Shown here in pieces: positions 27,601-36,353 of a stretch of DNA of 64,000 bases (its first letter is position 1; every line of letters begins with the position of its first letter). Made by a program: the position numbers and the translations under genes. This DNA comes from DATLMR01 sp035634255 (GTDB lineage: Bacteria > Acidobacteriota > Blastocatellia > UBA7656). The notes under the pieces were generated by a model. The model saw only the letters and a list, made by a program, of their open reading frames with translations. It did not search any database and was not told where the DNA came from. The DNA is taken from positions 20,609 to 84,608 of the forward strand of contig DASQDI010000010.1 in NCBI GenBank assembly GCA_035634255.1, written 5' to 3'.

Positions 27601-27886
27601 GGTCCAGAAGCGCTTCAGCGTGGGTGAGAACGCCCGCCTGATCTTCTCCTGGGAAGTGTTCAACCTCTTAAACCTGGAGAACATCGAGCTGTCGACCAGC
27701 AGCACGGTGACGAACTTCTGCGCGACGACCACTCAAGCCGACTGCGGCTTCCTCGGGCCGTCGAACCCGAACTTCCTTTCGCTGAGAGAGAGAAGGCCCG
27801 GCAACATAGCCAACGGGCGGTACCTCTCGGCCAACAACCCCGGAACTCCCTTCCAGATGCAGTTCGGCGCCCGCTTCCAGTTCTAA
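24674..27886 (+). CDS. TonB-dependent receptor, Oar-like, with carboxypeptidase-regulatory N-terminus
   Basis: About 1070 residues of outer-membrane protein. A signal peptide ends near AIPAMAQSQ; residues 30-120 form a carboxypeptidase-regulatory-like beta sandwich ([20 protein letters not shown], then [17 protein letters not shown]); a plug domain follows ([30 protein letters not shown]); the rest is a large beta-barrel ending in an aromatic residue ([11 protein letters not shown]), typical of BAM substrates. Oar-like receptors are numerous in Acidobacteria and probably import plant or microbial oligosaccharides or peptides. The start at 24674 is preferred (GAGAGG upstream); ATG at 24650 adds eight residues. 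Confidence 0.9.
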   Translation: MSKSTPYRSVCALVLVLCLAFGAIPAMAQSQASSGQIAGSVIDNAGAAVTGATVKAVNTQTGLERVANTNDDGLFTIVLLPPGVYSVTAEATGFSAVTLERVEVIVGRTADVKLSLGVSGVQEVVNVSAGAVQVQTTRSEADAVLNETAIENLPINGRRFQDFVTLTPGAQVESRRGQISLSGQRGINGNVSVDGADYNNPFFGGIRGGERSNFAPTIPQEAIKEFQVVAAGYSPEFGRSTGGIVNAVTKSGTNAFHGSGFFLARPKELSRDNGFINELEFALRQDADPGPGVGAQINRNLYPAPSQFQFGGSFGGPIIKDKLFFFAAYEQQRVRQNRSVVFDSLSSFVPTATTQEGFDFLKSLEEPFLQTNDSKVLLGRVDYEINNSHRANVRYNFSDLKQLNAVSTGNQLFPTISNSISNNGTEKDRTNTVVGQMASFFTTSLVNELRVQYSREERPRIANSIEPNITSIIGVTGTVNFLGQNEQFDWRLQVADNLSWIRGNHTFKFGGEYNHVYAEQLFGFDQTGTFQILGGTTAGVLDILSFTPGAGSTVNRFDNTSVRFRKQIGNLQSNLTTEEIAFFGQDSWRIRPNFTLTYGLRWEGQFNPTPDTSNTALLNLVKDFRFPSGHTLDPTQIPDDTDQFGPRVGFAWDPFSDQKTVIRGYSGIYYARTPALLLTDALNNYRNPPGNLTVQLPIPVVGNPANTVYKQLLLIGIDLNDFALGALPIITPEQIGQIATALGLDPLTAGAQPQAFARDFNNPKSYQAGLGVEREVARGLSVGADFTYVHTVHLQRNRDLNLPLPILRPLAVDPAQRPFFGLNSGVPRPISSLGQVQVRESTAKALYRAFTLRTKFQRSWGQFNAFYTLSKALSDDDNERSSGGFPFDNAFDLGPEYGYSELDRRHQFTFNPVFFLPGGIDFSSALRFRSGRPVDARVGSDLNQDGVNNDRPYLAPGIPFQRNSFRNRALYDVDVRVQKRFSVGENARLIFSWEVFNLLNLENIELSTSSTVTNFCATTTQADCGFLGPSNPNFLSLRERRPGNIANGRYLSANNPGTPFQMQFGARFQF

Positions 27887-27908
27887 CCGGAACGGGTACC
27901 TTCGAAGC

Positions 27909-27945
27909 GGCGGCGGCAGGAGACACCTCCTGCCGCCGCCTTTTT
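27909..27945 (+). terminator. Rho-independent terminator of the TonB-dependent receptor gene
   Basis: Perfect 14-bp stem, GGCGGCGGCAGGAG at 27909-27922 and its complement at 27927-27940, with an ACAC loop and five T's directly after. It starts 23 bases past the stop. Confidence 0.95.
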
Positions 27946-28188
27946 ATTTCCCGCGCCCCTCCACTACCCTGCAAGCTCAACCGGCCCTCGCGTTCTGTAA
28001 CCAAAGAGATTCTGGAACACGCGGACGAATCGAGTGTCTAAACCAATAGCGCCGATCAACCGCAAGCCCGACGCGCATGCCGTGCCTTGCGCGATATAAG
28101 GATGTGTGCCCGACGTGTCTGCGGCCGCTGCCGGCTGGCTTATGGCCTCCCGCCCCGGCCTGTCAGATCGTTGAAGCAGGAGGATAGA

Positions 28189-30762
28189 ATGAAGCATAGT
28201 CTCGCCTCGTTTTCCGCGTTTCTGCTCCTTGTTTGCACCTGCGCTTTCGTAGTCGTCGCCAACGTAGCCGGCCCGTCCGAGCCTCCCTCTCCGGTCGCGG
28301 CCTCGCCATCAGAGACGCAGGGCTCGCTCAATATAATTGACTCGAAGGGCGCGCCCGCGGGCCTCTGCCCTCTCAAACACACTGACGTCAAGGCCGAGAT
28401 CAGCGGGGGCCTGTCGAGGGTCGTGGTCACGCAGGAGTTCGAAAACCCCTACAAGGAGAAGATCGAAGCCGTCTACACTTTTCCCCTGCCCCAGAACTCC
28501 GCCGTCGACGACATGACCATGTACGTAGGCGACCGCGTCGTCCGCGGTCGCATCAAGCGGCGCGAAGAAGCGCGCGCCGTTTATGAGGCGGCCCGCGCGG
28601 GCGGGCAGGTCGCCAGCCTCCTGGACCAGGAGCGCCCTAACATATTCACGCAGTCGGTCGCCAACATCGTGCCGGGCGCGAAGGTGAAGATCGTCATCAG
28701 CTACGTCGAAGCCTTGAAGTACGAAGACGGCACTTACGAATTCGTCTTCCCGATGGTCGTGGGCCCCCGCTACGTCCCCGGCACGCCCACGGGCAAGCAG
28801 GCCGGGGGCCGCTCGCCCGACACCGCCAGCGTCCCCGACGCCTCGCGCATAACCCCTCACGTCGCGCCTGAAGGCACGCGGGCCGGGCACGACATCTCAA
28901 TCGAGGTCGCCATCGACGCGGGCGTCCCCATCGAGCAGATCAAATCGACTCTGCATGAAGTCGAGATCGACAGGCTCTCGCCAAATAATTCGGTCGTCCG
29001 CCTGAAGGACAAGAGCGCGATCCCGAACAAGGACTTCATACTCAAGTGCGACGTCGCGGGCCGCAAGGTCGAAGACGGGCTCCTCACCCACCGCTCGGAC
29101 CGCGGGGGCTTCTTCACCCTGTTACTTCAGCCGCCCGACCGCGTGACCTCGCACGACGTCACCCCGAAAGAACTCGTCTTCGTCATCGACACTTCGGGCT
29201 CGATGAGCGGCTTCCCTATCGAGAAGGCGAAAGAGACCATGAAGCTCGCCCTCGACGGGCTCTACCCTCAGGACACCTTCAACCTCATCACCTTCGCGGG
29301 GGACACGCACGTCCTGTTCGAGGAGCCCGTCCCGGCCACCCCGTCGAACCTCAGGCAGGCCCAGGCGTTCCTTGAGTCCCGCACGGGCGGAGGCGGCACG
29401 GAGATGATGAAGGCCATACGCGCGGCGCTCGAACCTTCCGACAGACAGAACCACATCCGCATCGTCTGCTTCATGACGGACGGCTACGTGGGCAACGACA
29501 TGGAGATCATCTCCGAAGTGCAAAAGCATGCGAACGCCCGCGTCTTTTCGTTCGGCATCGGGAGCTCGGTCAACCGCTTCCTGCTCGACAAGATGGCCGA
29601 GCAGGGGCGCGGCGAAGTCGAGTACGTGTCGCTGAACGACGACGGCTCGGCGGCCGCGAAGCGGTTCCACGAGCGCGTTAGAAATCCCCTCCTGACCGAC
29701 ATCTCGATAGACTGGGGCGGGCTCCCCGTCGCCGACGTTTACCCCGCGCGGATACCGGACCTGTTCAGCGCCAAGCCCCTCATCGTGTGCGGGAGGTACA
29801 AGGGCTCGGGGCGCGGGGTCATCCGGTTGAAGGGGAAGATGTCCGGGCGCGAGTTCGTCCGGGAGGTGGCGGTGGACCTGCCGGAGTCGGAGCCCCGGCG
29901 GGACGTGCTCGCGACCCTGTGGGCGCGGGCGAGAATAGATGACCTGATGAACCAGGACTTCGCGGGCTTGCAGCGGGGCGCGCCCCGCGCGGAAGTGAGC
30001 GAAGCGATCACGCAGCTCGGCCTTGAGTTCCGGTTGATGACGCAATTCACGTCTTTCGTCGCGGTCGAAGAGATGACCATCACCGACGGCGGCGAGCCGC
30101 GCCGCATCGAAGTGCCGGTCGATATGCCCGAGGGCGTGATGCCCGAAGGCGTGAGCAATCACTTTGTGATCGACGGCGCGGACTCCTCCGCGGGGATCAG
30201 GATATCGAAAAGAAAGATGGCCCAATACAACGCGCCCGCCCCGCCCATCTCCGTCGGAGAGACGGGCAGGCAGCAGGTCCGCGTCGATAGATCGGGCAAA
30301 GGCAGCGGCACGGGGGGCGGTGCCGGCTCAGGTTCAGGCGGGGGCGTCGGCCCCGGCAGCGGTCACAACATGGGCGGCGCTAGTGGAAACGTCGGCGGAA
30401 GGCCCGCGAGCCCGCCCGAAGTTCCGCCGCTCTCGAAAGAGGAAGAGCTCCGGAGGGAGTACGGGTCGAAGCTGCACCCCTCCCTGGTCGCGGTCGTCGC
30501 GCGATTGCGGGCGAAGGGCGCGCAGCCTTCGGCCGAAGAAGCGCGCTTCGTCCGGGGCGGTAAAGCCTTGATCCAGGTCTGGCTCAAGGACAGGTCTAAA
30601 GAGACGCTCGCCGCGCTCGGGCAACTCGGGTTCGAGGTTTTACTTGAGCCCGGCGGGTCGAGCGTCGTGATCGGGCGCGTGCCCATCGAAAAGCTCGAAG
30701 CGCTCGCCGCGCTTCAGAGCGTCAGCTACGCGGCCCCGATGGATGCGGAGACTCGGAAATAG
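28189..30762 (+). CDS. Exported VIT and von Willebrand factor A domain protein
   Basis: About 857 residues. A signal peptide (FSAFLLLVCTCAFVVVANVAG) is followed by a VIT domain (about 45-175; PLKHTDVKAEISGGLSRVVV, then FENPYKEKIEAVYTFPLPQ) and a VWA domain with an intact MIDAS (FVIDTSGSMSGFP, about 325-500). A linker of Gly and Ser follows, then a C-terminal domain of about 110 residues that resembles a protease propeptide-type ferredoxin fold (ALAALGQLGFEVL shape). The architecture is that of inter-alpha-trypsin-inhibitor heavy-chain-like proteins; a Ca/Mg-dependent adhesion or scaffold role is inferred. AGGAGG six bases upstream fixes the ATG at 28189. Confidence 0.88.
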   Translation: MKHSLASFSAFLLLVCTCAFVVVANVAGPSEPPSPVAASPSETQGSLNIIDSKGAPAGLCPLKHTDVKAEISGGLSRVVVTQEFENPYKEKIEAVYTFPLPQNSAVDDMTMYVGDRVVRGRIKRREEARAVYEAARAGGQVASLLDQERPNIFTQSVANIVPGAKVKIVISYVEALKYEDGTYEFVFPMVVGPRYVPGTPTGKQAGGRSPDTASVPDASRITPHVAPEGTRAGHDISIEVAIDAGVPIEQIKSTLHEVEIDRLSPNNSVVRLKDKSAIPNKDFILKCDVAGRKVEDGLLTHRSDRGGFFTLLLQPPDRVTSHDVTPKELVFVIDTSGSMSGFPIEKAKETMKLALDGLYPQDTFNLITFAGDTHVLFEEPVPATPSNLRQAQAFLESRTGGGGTEMMKAIRAALEPSDRQNHIRIVCFMTDGYVGNDMEIISEVQKHANARVFSFGIGSSVNRFLLDKMAEQGRGEVEYVSLNDDGSAAAKRFHERVRNPLLTDISIDWGGLPVADVYPARIPDLFSAKPLIVCGRYKGSGRGVIRLKGKMSGREFVREVAVDLPESEPRRDVLATLWARARIDDLMNQDFAGLQRGAPRAEVSEAITQLGLEFRLMTQFTSFVAVEEMTITDGGEPRRIEVPVDMPEGVMPEGVSNHFVIDGADSSAGIRISKRKMAQYNAPAPPISVGETGRQQVRVDRSGKGSGTGGGAGSGSGGGVGPGSGHNMGGASGNVGGRPASPPEVPPLSKEEELRREYGSKLHPSLVAVVARLRAKGAQPSAEEARFVRGGKALIQVWLKDRSKETLAALGQLGFEVLLEPGGSSVVIGRVPIEKLEALAALQSVSYAAPMDAETRK

Positions 30763-30794
30763 CCGCGGTCAATCCTCCTTGCGTAGACGTAGCT

Positions 30795-30826
30795 AAGGCA
30801 AGCTCAAGCGAGCTTGCCTTTTTTTT
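30795..30826 (+). terminator. Rho-independent terminator of the VIT-VWA gene
   Basis: An 11-bp stem, AAGGCAAGCTC at 30795-30805 with its complement at 30810-30820, a four-base loop (AAGC) and eight T's (30819-30826). It also isolates gltX from the upstream gene. Confidence 0.95.
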
Positions 30827-30851
30827 AATCCCTCGCTGATAATTGCAGGTT

Positions 30852-32354
30852 ATGACTGACACCGTGAGAGTTCGCTTTGCCCCCTCGCCCACCGGCTACC
30901 TGCACGTCGGAGGCGCGCGCACGGCCCTGTTCAACTGGCTCTTCGCGCGCAGGCACAAGGGCGTTTTCATTTTAAGGATCGAAGACACCGACACTCAGAG
31001 ATCGTCCGAAGCCATGGTCCAGGGGATTCTGGAAGGCATGCACTGGCTCGGCCTCGAACATGACGAGGGGCCATTCTTCCAGTCCTCTTTCGTCGAGCAG
31101 CACAGGGCCACCGCGCGCCGGCTGGTCGAAGAGGGCAAAGCCTACTTCGACTTCACGCCGAAAGAGGCGACCGACGACCGCACGGTTAAGGAGAAGATCG
31201 CCGACCGGTTCCGCGCCAGGGCCGAGGCCGGGGGCGACAGGAACCCGTACCGCGACCTGCCTCTCGAAGAGGCCTTCGCGCGCGTCGAAGCGGGGGAGCC
31301 GGCCGCCATCCGCCTCAAGGTGCCCGAAGAGGGGTCTGCCAGATTCGACGACATGGTCTACGGGCCGCAGGAGCGCGACTACTCCGACATCGAAGACCTG
31401 GTGCTGATCCGCTCGGACGGCCACCCTCTTTACAACCTGTCCGTCGTCGTCGACGACATAAACATGGGCATCACCGACGTGATTCGCGGGCAGGACCACC
31501 TGACCAATACGCACAAACAGGTATTGCTTTACGAGGCGATGGGCGTGCCGGTGCCGAGGTTCGCGCACCTGCCCCTGATAATAGCTCCGGGCAAAGAGAA
31601 GCTGTCGAAGCGCAGGCACGGCGAGGTCGTCTCCGTCACGACCTACAGGGACCGCGGCTTCGTGCCGGATGCATTCGTCAACTTCCTCGCGCTGCTCGGC
31701 TGGTCGCCCGGCTCCGACCAGGAGATACTGTCGCGCGAGGAGCTGATCGAGAAGTTCGACCTCGCGGGGGTGAACAAGGCCGCGGCGGTCTTCAATTTCA
31801 ACGAGTCGGTTCAACGCGACTGGACCGACCCCAAGGCCCTCTGGTTCAACTCTGAGTACATAAAGTCGATGGCCCTGGACGAGCTGGTGCCTATGGTCTC
31901 GGAGCAGTTGAAGCGGGCCGGGCTCTGGCGCGAAGAGTACGCGGGCGAACGAAGCGAATGGCTCGCGCGGGCGGTCGATCTGCTGCGCGCGAGGTACCGC
32001 ACGCTCGTGGAGTTCAGCGAGTTCGGCCGCCCCTACTTCTCCGACGAGTTCGAGTACGAGCCGGCGGCGGTGCAGAAGAACCTGAAGGACGAGCGGCTGA
32101 GAGAGTTGCTGCCCGGCCTGGCGGACCGCCTGAGCTCAGTCGGGCAGTTCAGCCACGACGCGGCGGAGGCGGCTCTGAGAGGTTACGCCGAAGAGCGGGG
32201 CGTGAAGGCGGGCCTCCTGATCAATGCCGCGCGCACGGCGATGACGGGCCAGTCTGTAGGCCCCGGCCTGTTTGACATCATGGTTATTCTGGGCCGCGAG
32301 CGCACGGCCGAACGGTTGCGCCGCGCGGCCGGTCTGGTCGCCTCTAACCCATAA
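30852..32354 (+). CDS. gltX: Glutamyl-tRNA synthetase
   Basis: A 500-residue class I synthetase that charges tRNA-Glu with glutamate. Residues 7-21 give FAPSPTGYLHVGGAR (the HIGH-type motif is HVGG) and the KMSKS-type motif is KLSKRRHGE near residue 250. The C-terminal anticodon-binding region is helical and of normal length. The ATG at 30852 is three codons after a TTG; either start is possible. The closest upstream unit is terminated, so gltX is probably monocistronic. Confidence 0.96.
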   Translation: MTDTVRVRFAPSPTGYLHVGGARTALFNWLFARRHKGVFILRIEDTDTQRSSEAMVQGILEGMHWLGLEHDEGPFFQSSFVEQHRATARRLVEEGKAYFDFTPKEATDDRTVKEKIADRFRARAEAGGDRNPYRDLPLEEAFARVEAGEPAAIRLKVPEEGSARFDDMVYGPQERDYSDIEDLVLIRSDGHPLYNLSVVVDDINMGITDVIRGQDHLTNTHKQVLLYEAMGVPVPRFAHLPLIIAPGKEKLSKRRHGEVVSVTTYRDRGFVPDAFVNFLALLGWSPGSDQEILSREELIEKFDLAGVNKAAAVFNFNESVQRDWTDPKALWFNSEYIKSMALDELVPMVSEQLKRAGLWREEYAGERSEWLARAVDLLRARYRTLVEFSEFGRPYFSDEFEYEPAAVQKNLKDERLRELLPGLADRLSSVGQFSHDAAEAALRGYAEERGVKAGLLINAARTAMTGQSVGPGLFDIMVILGRERTAERLRRAAGLVASNP

Positions 32355-32390
32355 AAAGCAGGCGAAACGGCCTCGAAAGAATCAGGGACG

Positions 32391-32425
32391 GGGAGCGGCG
32401 CGTCAGTACCGGCTCCTCTTTTTGC
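32391..32425 (+). terminator. Possible terminator after gltX
   Basis: A GGAGC-GG arm pairs imperfectly with CCGGCTCC about 10 bases later and is followed by CTCTTTTT. It lies about 40 bases after the gltX stop. The bulged stem makes it uncertain. Confidence 0.4.
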
Positions 32426-32573
32426 CGCGCGCGGCCCGCTCCGCAATTCTTTGCTGGTATAAATGCTCTATTCTGCATTTTATGAAAGCTGAGAGGGTAT
32501 CTGACTCGCTTTGCGCGATCCGGGAAACGGACGGTAAACAGAAGATTACGGCAAGCGCGAGCCCGATTTTGTG

Positions 32574-32602
32574 TTGACCTGCTCAAACTTCAAACATATT
32601 CT
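32574..32602 (+). promoter_or_regulatory. Sigma-70 promoter of the KaiC-like/response-regulator fusion gene
   Basis: TTGACC at 32574-32579, a 17-base spacer and TATTCT at 32597-32602. The start point would be near 32609, leaving a leader of under 20 bases before the ATG at 32627, with only a weak ribosome-binding sequence (GAAAGAAA). Confidence 0.65.
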
Positions 32603-32626
32603 GTCAGCCGGTTCCTCTGAAAGAAA

Positions 32627-34915
32627 ATGGACATAAATAACCAAAATATTATCCCCAGCGGCATAGAGCCCATCGATAAACTGCTCGGCGGACTCAGGGG
32701 CGGGGAGATGTATCTCGTGCACGGAGAGGCGGCCGGGAAGTCGCTTTTCGGAATCCAGTTCCTCATAGAAGGGCTGAAGCGCGGCGAGAGCGGCGCGCTC
32801 GTCATCAGGCACTCTTTCGAAGATTTCGTGCGGCGCTTCGCCCGGCTCGGCTACGACTGCCTTGAGGACATGTACAGCGGACGCCTCGCCGTCCTGGAAT
32901 ACTCCGGGGACATAACCCAGATACCCGACCTGCGAGAGATAACCCCCTTACTGCGCCACCTCGAAGGGCTGTGGAGCGAGACGCAGCCGCAACGGATAAT
33001 ATTCGACCCCGTAGCCAATCTGGTCAAAGGCGAGGACGTAGATTTCGACCGCCGGGTGAGCGAGTTTTCCGCCTGGGCCGGCGCGCTGGGCGCTACGGTC
33101 GTGCTTATCGCCAACGGCGATAACGAGAGCTTGGCGGACCGGTTCAGGCCGTTCGTGGAAGAGTCCTTCCGCTTCGAAGTCAAAGAGACCGGCGACAGGG
33201 CCACGCGGTTCCTCGCATTCGAAAAATCTTCCTGGATTCCGGATCAGGCGATTGAGGTCGACCCCTCAAGGGGGGTCTTCCTCCTCGACCGCGCGCACGC
33301 GCAGGGGCAGATGCCCTCCTTCTTTCACGTCGTGACGCCGCCGCTGGAGCAGCCCGCCCCGACGATCTCGGCGGCGCGGAAGCAGGCTCAGCCGCCCGAG
33401 ACGGAAGTGGAAGAGATCACGGCCAACTGGCTTCAGGGCTTCGATCAGGCGGGCGAGGCGGCGGAGGCGGCCGACAGGCCCGACCCTCGGATGACCTCGC
33501 CCCTCGAACCGATCAGGCCCACGGCCCCCCAGGGCAAGGCCCGGACCGAAGGACAGCCGGACGAGTTGTCCGACCTGCTGGACGATCTCGCGGGACTGGC
33601 TTCGCCCCTCGATCTCGACGAGTTGGACATCCCGCCGTTCCACCAGCAGGCGTGGAACAGGCCGCCGGAGCCAGTTTCAGAGGCCCCGGCCCATGCGGAC
33701 CGCCCCGACGAAGAGACCCGCGCGCAAGCGACCCAGGGTCAGACGCCTCGGCCCGAAGGCGCCCCCGCGCCCCAGCCGGGCGCGCATGAGGAAGTCGAAG
33801 ACCCGGCTCTGACCGCCCGGGCGGTCGAGATGCTGCTCACCCCGCCCGACAACTCCTTCGAGCTTCCGCCTCCGTCCCCGAGCTTTCCCGAGCCCGCGTC
33901 CGAGCCCGCCGTCGAGACGCCCGGCGCGGCGGGCGTTCAGCCGAAGGATTTCAACGTGCTGATAATCGATGTCGATCAGACATCGTGCGAGATCATGGCG
34001 CACGCGCTCGGCGATTACACGGTCGAGGTGGTGCATGACGGGGTGAGCGGGCTGGCGAAGCTCATATCTTTCAAGCCCGACCTCGTGATCCTCGACGTCG
34101 ATCTGCCGATCATCGACGGGTTCAGAATCCTGACGCACATACGGTCCAGCCTGAACATGCCGATCATCGTGGTCTCCAAGACCCGCGTGCGCGCGAGCGA
34201 CCGCGTGCTGGCGTCGGAGCTGGGGGCCGATTACTACCTGATGAAGCCGTTCAGCGTGAAGGAGCTCAGAAATAAAGTCCGGCAGCTGATCGCCCGGCAC
34301 CGCGGCATCAGCTCGTGGATAATCACTTCTCCGCCGCAAGAGGCCCCGCCGACGAACGCGCACGCGGCCGTCGAGAAGCCCGAGCCGGAGCAGCCCATCA
34401 GGCAGGCGGGCCCGCAGGGCGAGAATCACCAGCCCGCCCGCGACCAGTTCGTGCCTTACAAGGATTTCGTCGCTCACGTGGAGCGGAACGTCAGGAATGC
34501 CGTGGAGAACGGCTCGTCGTTTTCGATAGCCGGGTGCCGCCTGCCTCAGATGACCGCCAACGGCGGCATAGCGGCCCTGCGCCTGCTGGACCTCGTCCGC
34601 TCGCTCGTGCGCGACACGGACCTGTTATCGACGAACCAGAGTAACGACCTCGTCGTGCTGCTCGCGGACGCGGACACTGGCGGCGCGCGCGCTTTCGTCA
34701 ACCGACTGAGAGAGAGGGTGATCGGGGAGTTGAGCGAAGAGCCGTCGATATGGGTGCGGAGCTTCCCCGAGCTTGAGGAGGCGACGGAATCGAAACCCCG
34801 CTCCAACGTCATCAACCTCCACCGCCGCGCCACCGACAGGCAGGAGAATAATCGCGGCAACGCGCGCACGCCCTCCACCCGAGAGCCCGACGCCGCGAGC
34901 GCGGAAGGCTTCTGA
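32627..34915 (+). CDS. KaiC-like RecA ATPase fused to a response-regulator receiver and a degenerate GGDEF-like domain
   Basis: A 762-residue soluble protein. Residues 1-230 form a KaiC/RadA-type RecA fold (SGIEPIDKLLGGLRGGEMYL, with the P-loop GEAAGKS at 33-39 and a Walker B-like IIFDP). A disordered Pro/Glu-rich linker of 200 residues follows. A receiver domain spans about 440-565 (NVLIIDVDQTSCEIM, phosphoacceptor Asp in VILDVDLPIIDGF, conserved Lys in YLMKPFS). The last 150 residues have the size and hydrophobic pattern of a GGDEF domain but lack the GGDEF motif, so no cyclase activity is expected. The REC may signal through the ATPase. No histidine kinase is adjacent. Confidence 0.82.
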   Translation: MDINNQNIIPSGIEPIDKLLGGLRGGEMYLVHGEAAGKSLFGIQFLIEGLKRGESGALVIRHSFEDFVRRFARLGYDCLEDMYSGRLAVLEYSGDITQIPDLREITPLLRHLEGLWSETQPQRIIFDPVANLVKGEDVDFDRRVSEFSAWAGALGATVVLIANGDNESLADRFRPFVEESFRFEVKETGDRATRFLAFEKSSWIPDQAIEVDPSRGVFLLDRAHAQGQMPSFFHVVTPPLEQPAPTISAARKQAQPPETEVEEITANWLQGFDQAGEAAEAADRPDPRMTSPLEPIRPTAPQGKARTEGQPDELSDLLDDLAGLASPLDLDELDIPPFHQQAWNRPPEPVSEAPAHADRPDEETRAQATQGQTPRPEGAPAPQPGAHEEVEDPALTARAVEMLLTPPDNSFELPPPSPSFPEPASEPAVETPGAAGVQPKDFNVLIIDVDQTSCEIMAHALGDYTVEVVHDGVSGLAKLISFKPDLVILDVDLPIIDGFRILTHIRSSLNMPIIVVSKTRVRASDRVLASELGADYYLMKPFSVKELRNKVRQLIARHRGISSWIITSPPQEAPPTNAHAAVEKPEPEQPIRQAGPQGENHQPARDQFVPYKDFVAHVERNVRNAVENGSSFSIAGCRLPQMTANGGIAALRLLDLVRSLVRDTDLLSTNQSNDLVVLLADADTGGARAFVNRLRERVIGELSEEPSIWVRSFPELEEATESKPRSNVINLHRRATDRQENNRGNARTPSTREPDAASAEGF

Positions 34916-34923
34916 GCTTCGCC

Positions 34924-36222
34924 CTACGTCGTCTTTTTATACCGCCGCGCTTTGAACTCGTACCGGGGCAGGCTCCCCGGCGAAGCCTCTTCCACTTCGA
35001 CCCTGATGTTGTACTGCGCGCGGAAGCAGCCGGAGACGGCGCGGGCGACCCGTTGAAACGGGTGTGACTCATCGACTTCCAGCCTGACCGTCAGGTCGTC
35101 CATCCCTTCGACCCTGCGCACATGGACCTCGTACTCCGCGACGCCCGGCAGGCCGCGCATCAGGTCGTCTATCGCTCCGGGGTATATGTTCACCCCGCGG
35201 ACGATCATCATATCGTCCGAGCGCCCCAGGACTCCGCCCAGTATGCGGGCAAAGCCGCGCCCGCATGGGCACGGCTCGCGCGTGAGGTGGACCAGATCAC
35301 CCGTGCGGTAGCGCAGGACGGGCATGCATGCCCGCCCGAGGTTGGTGATGACAAGCTCCCCGCGCGACTCTTCGAGAGGCTCGCCCGTCTGCGGGTCTAT
35401 GACTTCGAAGATGAACTCGGCTTCGTTCAGGTGAATGGCCCCGGCTTGCGCCTGACAGTCGAAGGCCCACGCGCCGACCTCCGTCGCCCCCGCGTGATCG
35501 AAGCAGGTCGCGCCCCACGACCCCTCGATCAGCCTCTTGACGTTGGGCAGGCTCGCGCCCGGCTCGCCCGCGTGAATCGACGTGCGGACCGACGACGAGC
35601 GCAGGTCGACCCCGAGCGATTTCGCGACTTCGGCCAGGTGCAGGGCGTAGGTGGGGGTGCAGACCAGCGCCGTGCAGTCGTTGTCGAGCAGAGTCCTCAA
35701 TCTCTGCTCGGAGTTCATACCGCCGCCCGATATAGCGAGCGCGCCGGTATGCCACGCGCCGGAGATGGCCGACCAGTGGCTCAGGTAAGGCCCGAAGGAG
35801 AAGGCGCAGAATACGCGGTCGTCGGCGGTGATCCCGGCAGCCGTGTAGACGTAAGCCCAGCAGCGAACCCACCAGTCCCAGCTCTCCGCCGTGTCGAGGC
35901 ACTTGAGCGGCCGGCCCGTGGTGCCCGATGTCTGGTGGAAATAGCGGTAGCGCGAGAGCGGGTAAGTCAGCAGGTTGCCGAACGGGGGGTGCGCGCTCTG
36001 CTGCGCCACCAGCTCGCCTTTGGTGGTGAAAGGCAGCGCGCGCAGGTCGTCTATTCGCTTCACGCCGTCGAGCGCGAGGCCCGAGCCGCGAAGCTTTTCG
36101 GCGTAGAAGCGGTTGGCGGCAATCTCGCCGACGAGCGCGCGCAGGCGTTCTTCCTGAAGCCTCAGCAGGCCCTCGCGGTCAAGCGTCTCGACCGCCCTGT
36201 CGTGGAAGAGAATTTCACCCAT
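34924..36222 (-). CDS. Phenylacetate-CoA ligase-like adenylate-forming enzyme (PaaK family)
   Basis: A 432-residue ANL-superfamily enzyme. The P-loop YFHQTSGTTGRPLKCLD at about 93-109 binds ATP; DHAGATEVGAWAFDCQ and LRYRTGDLVHLTREPCPCGR are the later core motifs, and DDMMIVRGVNIYPGAIDDLM is the hinge into the C-terminal lid. PaaK-type enzymes activate aryl or acyl acids to CoA thioesters; the substrate here is unknown because no phenylacetate genes are nearby. The catalytic Lys of the lid is probably in the C-terminal FKARRYKK. Convergent with the fusion gene before it. Confidence 0.88.
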   Translation of the reverse strand: MGEILFHDRAVETLDREGLLRLQEERLRALVGEIAANRFYAEKLRGSGLALDGVKRIDDLRALPFTTKGELVAQQSAHPPFGNLLTYPLSRYRYFHQTSGTTGRPLKCLDTAESWDWWVRCWAYVYTAAGITADDRVFCAFSFGPYLSHWSAISGAWHTGALAISGGGMNSEQRLRTLLDNDCTALVCTPTYALHLAEVAKSLGVDLRSSSVRTSIHAGEPGASLPNVKRLIEGSWGATCFDHAGATEVGAWAFDCQAQAGAIHLNEAEFIFEVIDPQTGEPLEESRGELVITNLGRACMPVLRYRTGDLVHLTREPCPCGRGFARILGGVLGRSDDMMIVRGVNIYPGAIDDLMRGLPGVAEYEVHVRRVEGMDDLTVRLEVDESHPFQRVARAVSGCFRAQYNIRVEVEEASPGSLPRYEFKARRYKKTT

Positions 36223-36275
36223 CGTGACGAGGGATTATACGGCAAAAAGCGGTATAAGAGTAAAGACCGGCATGC

Positions 36276-36281
36276 TATACT
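36276..36281 (+). promoter_or_regulatory. Candidate -10 box for the KAP NTPase gene
   Basis: TATACT lies about 85 bases upstream of the coding start; there is no clear -35 partner at the right distance, so this is a weak call. Confidence 0.35.
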
Positions 36282-36353
36282 GCGCGCATTCGCACCGATC
36301 CGGCTCATCGGCCGCAGGTCTCATGTGACTTTTATATCAGGCATAACAAGAGA

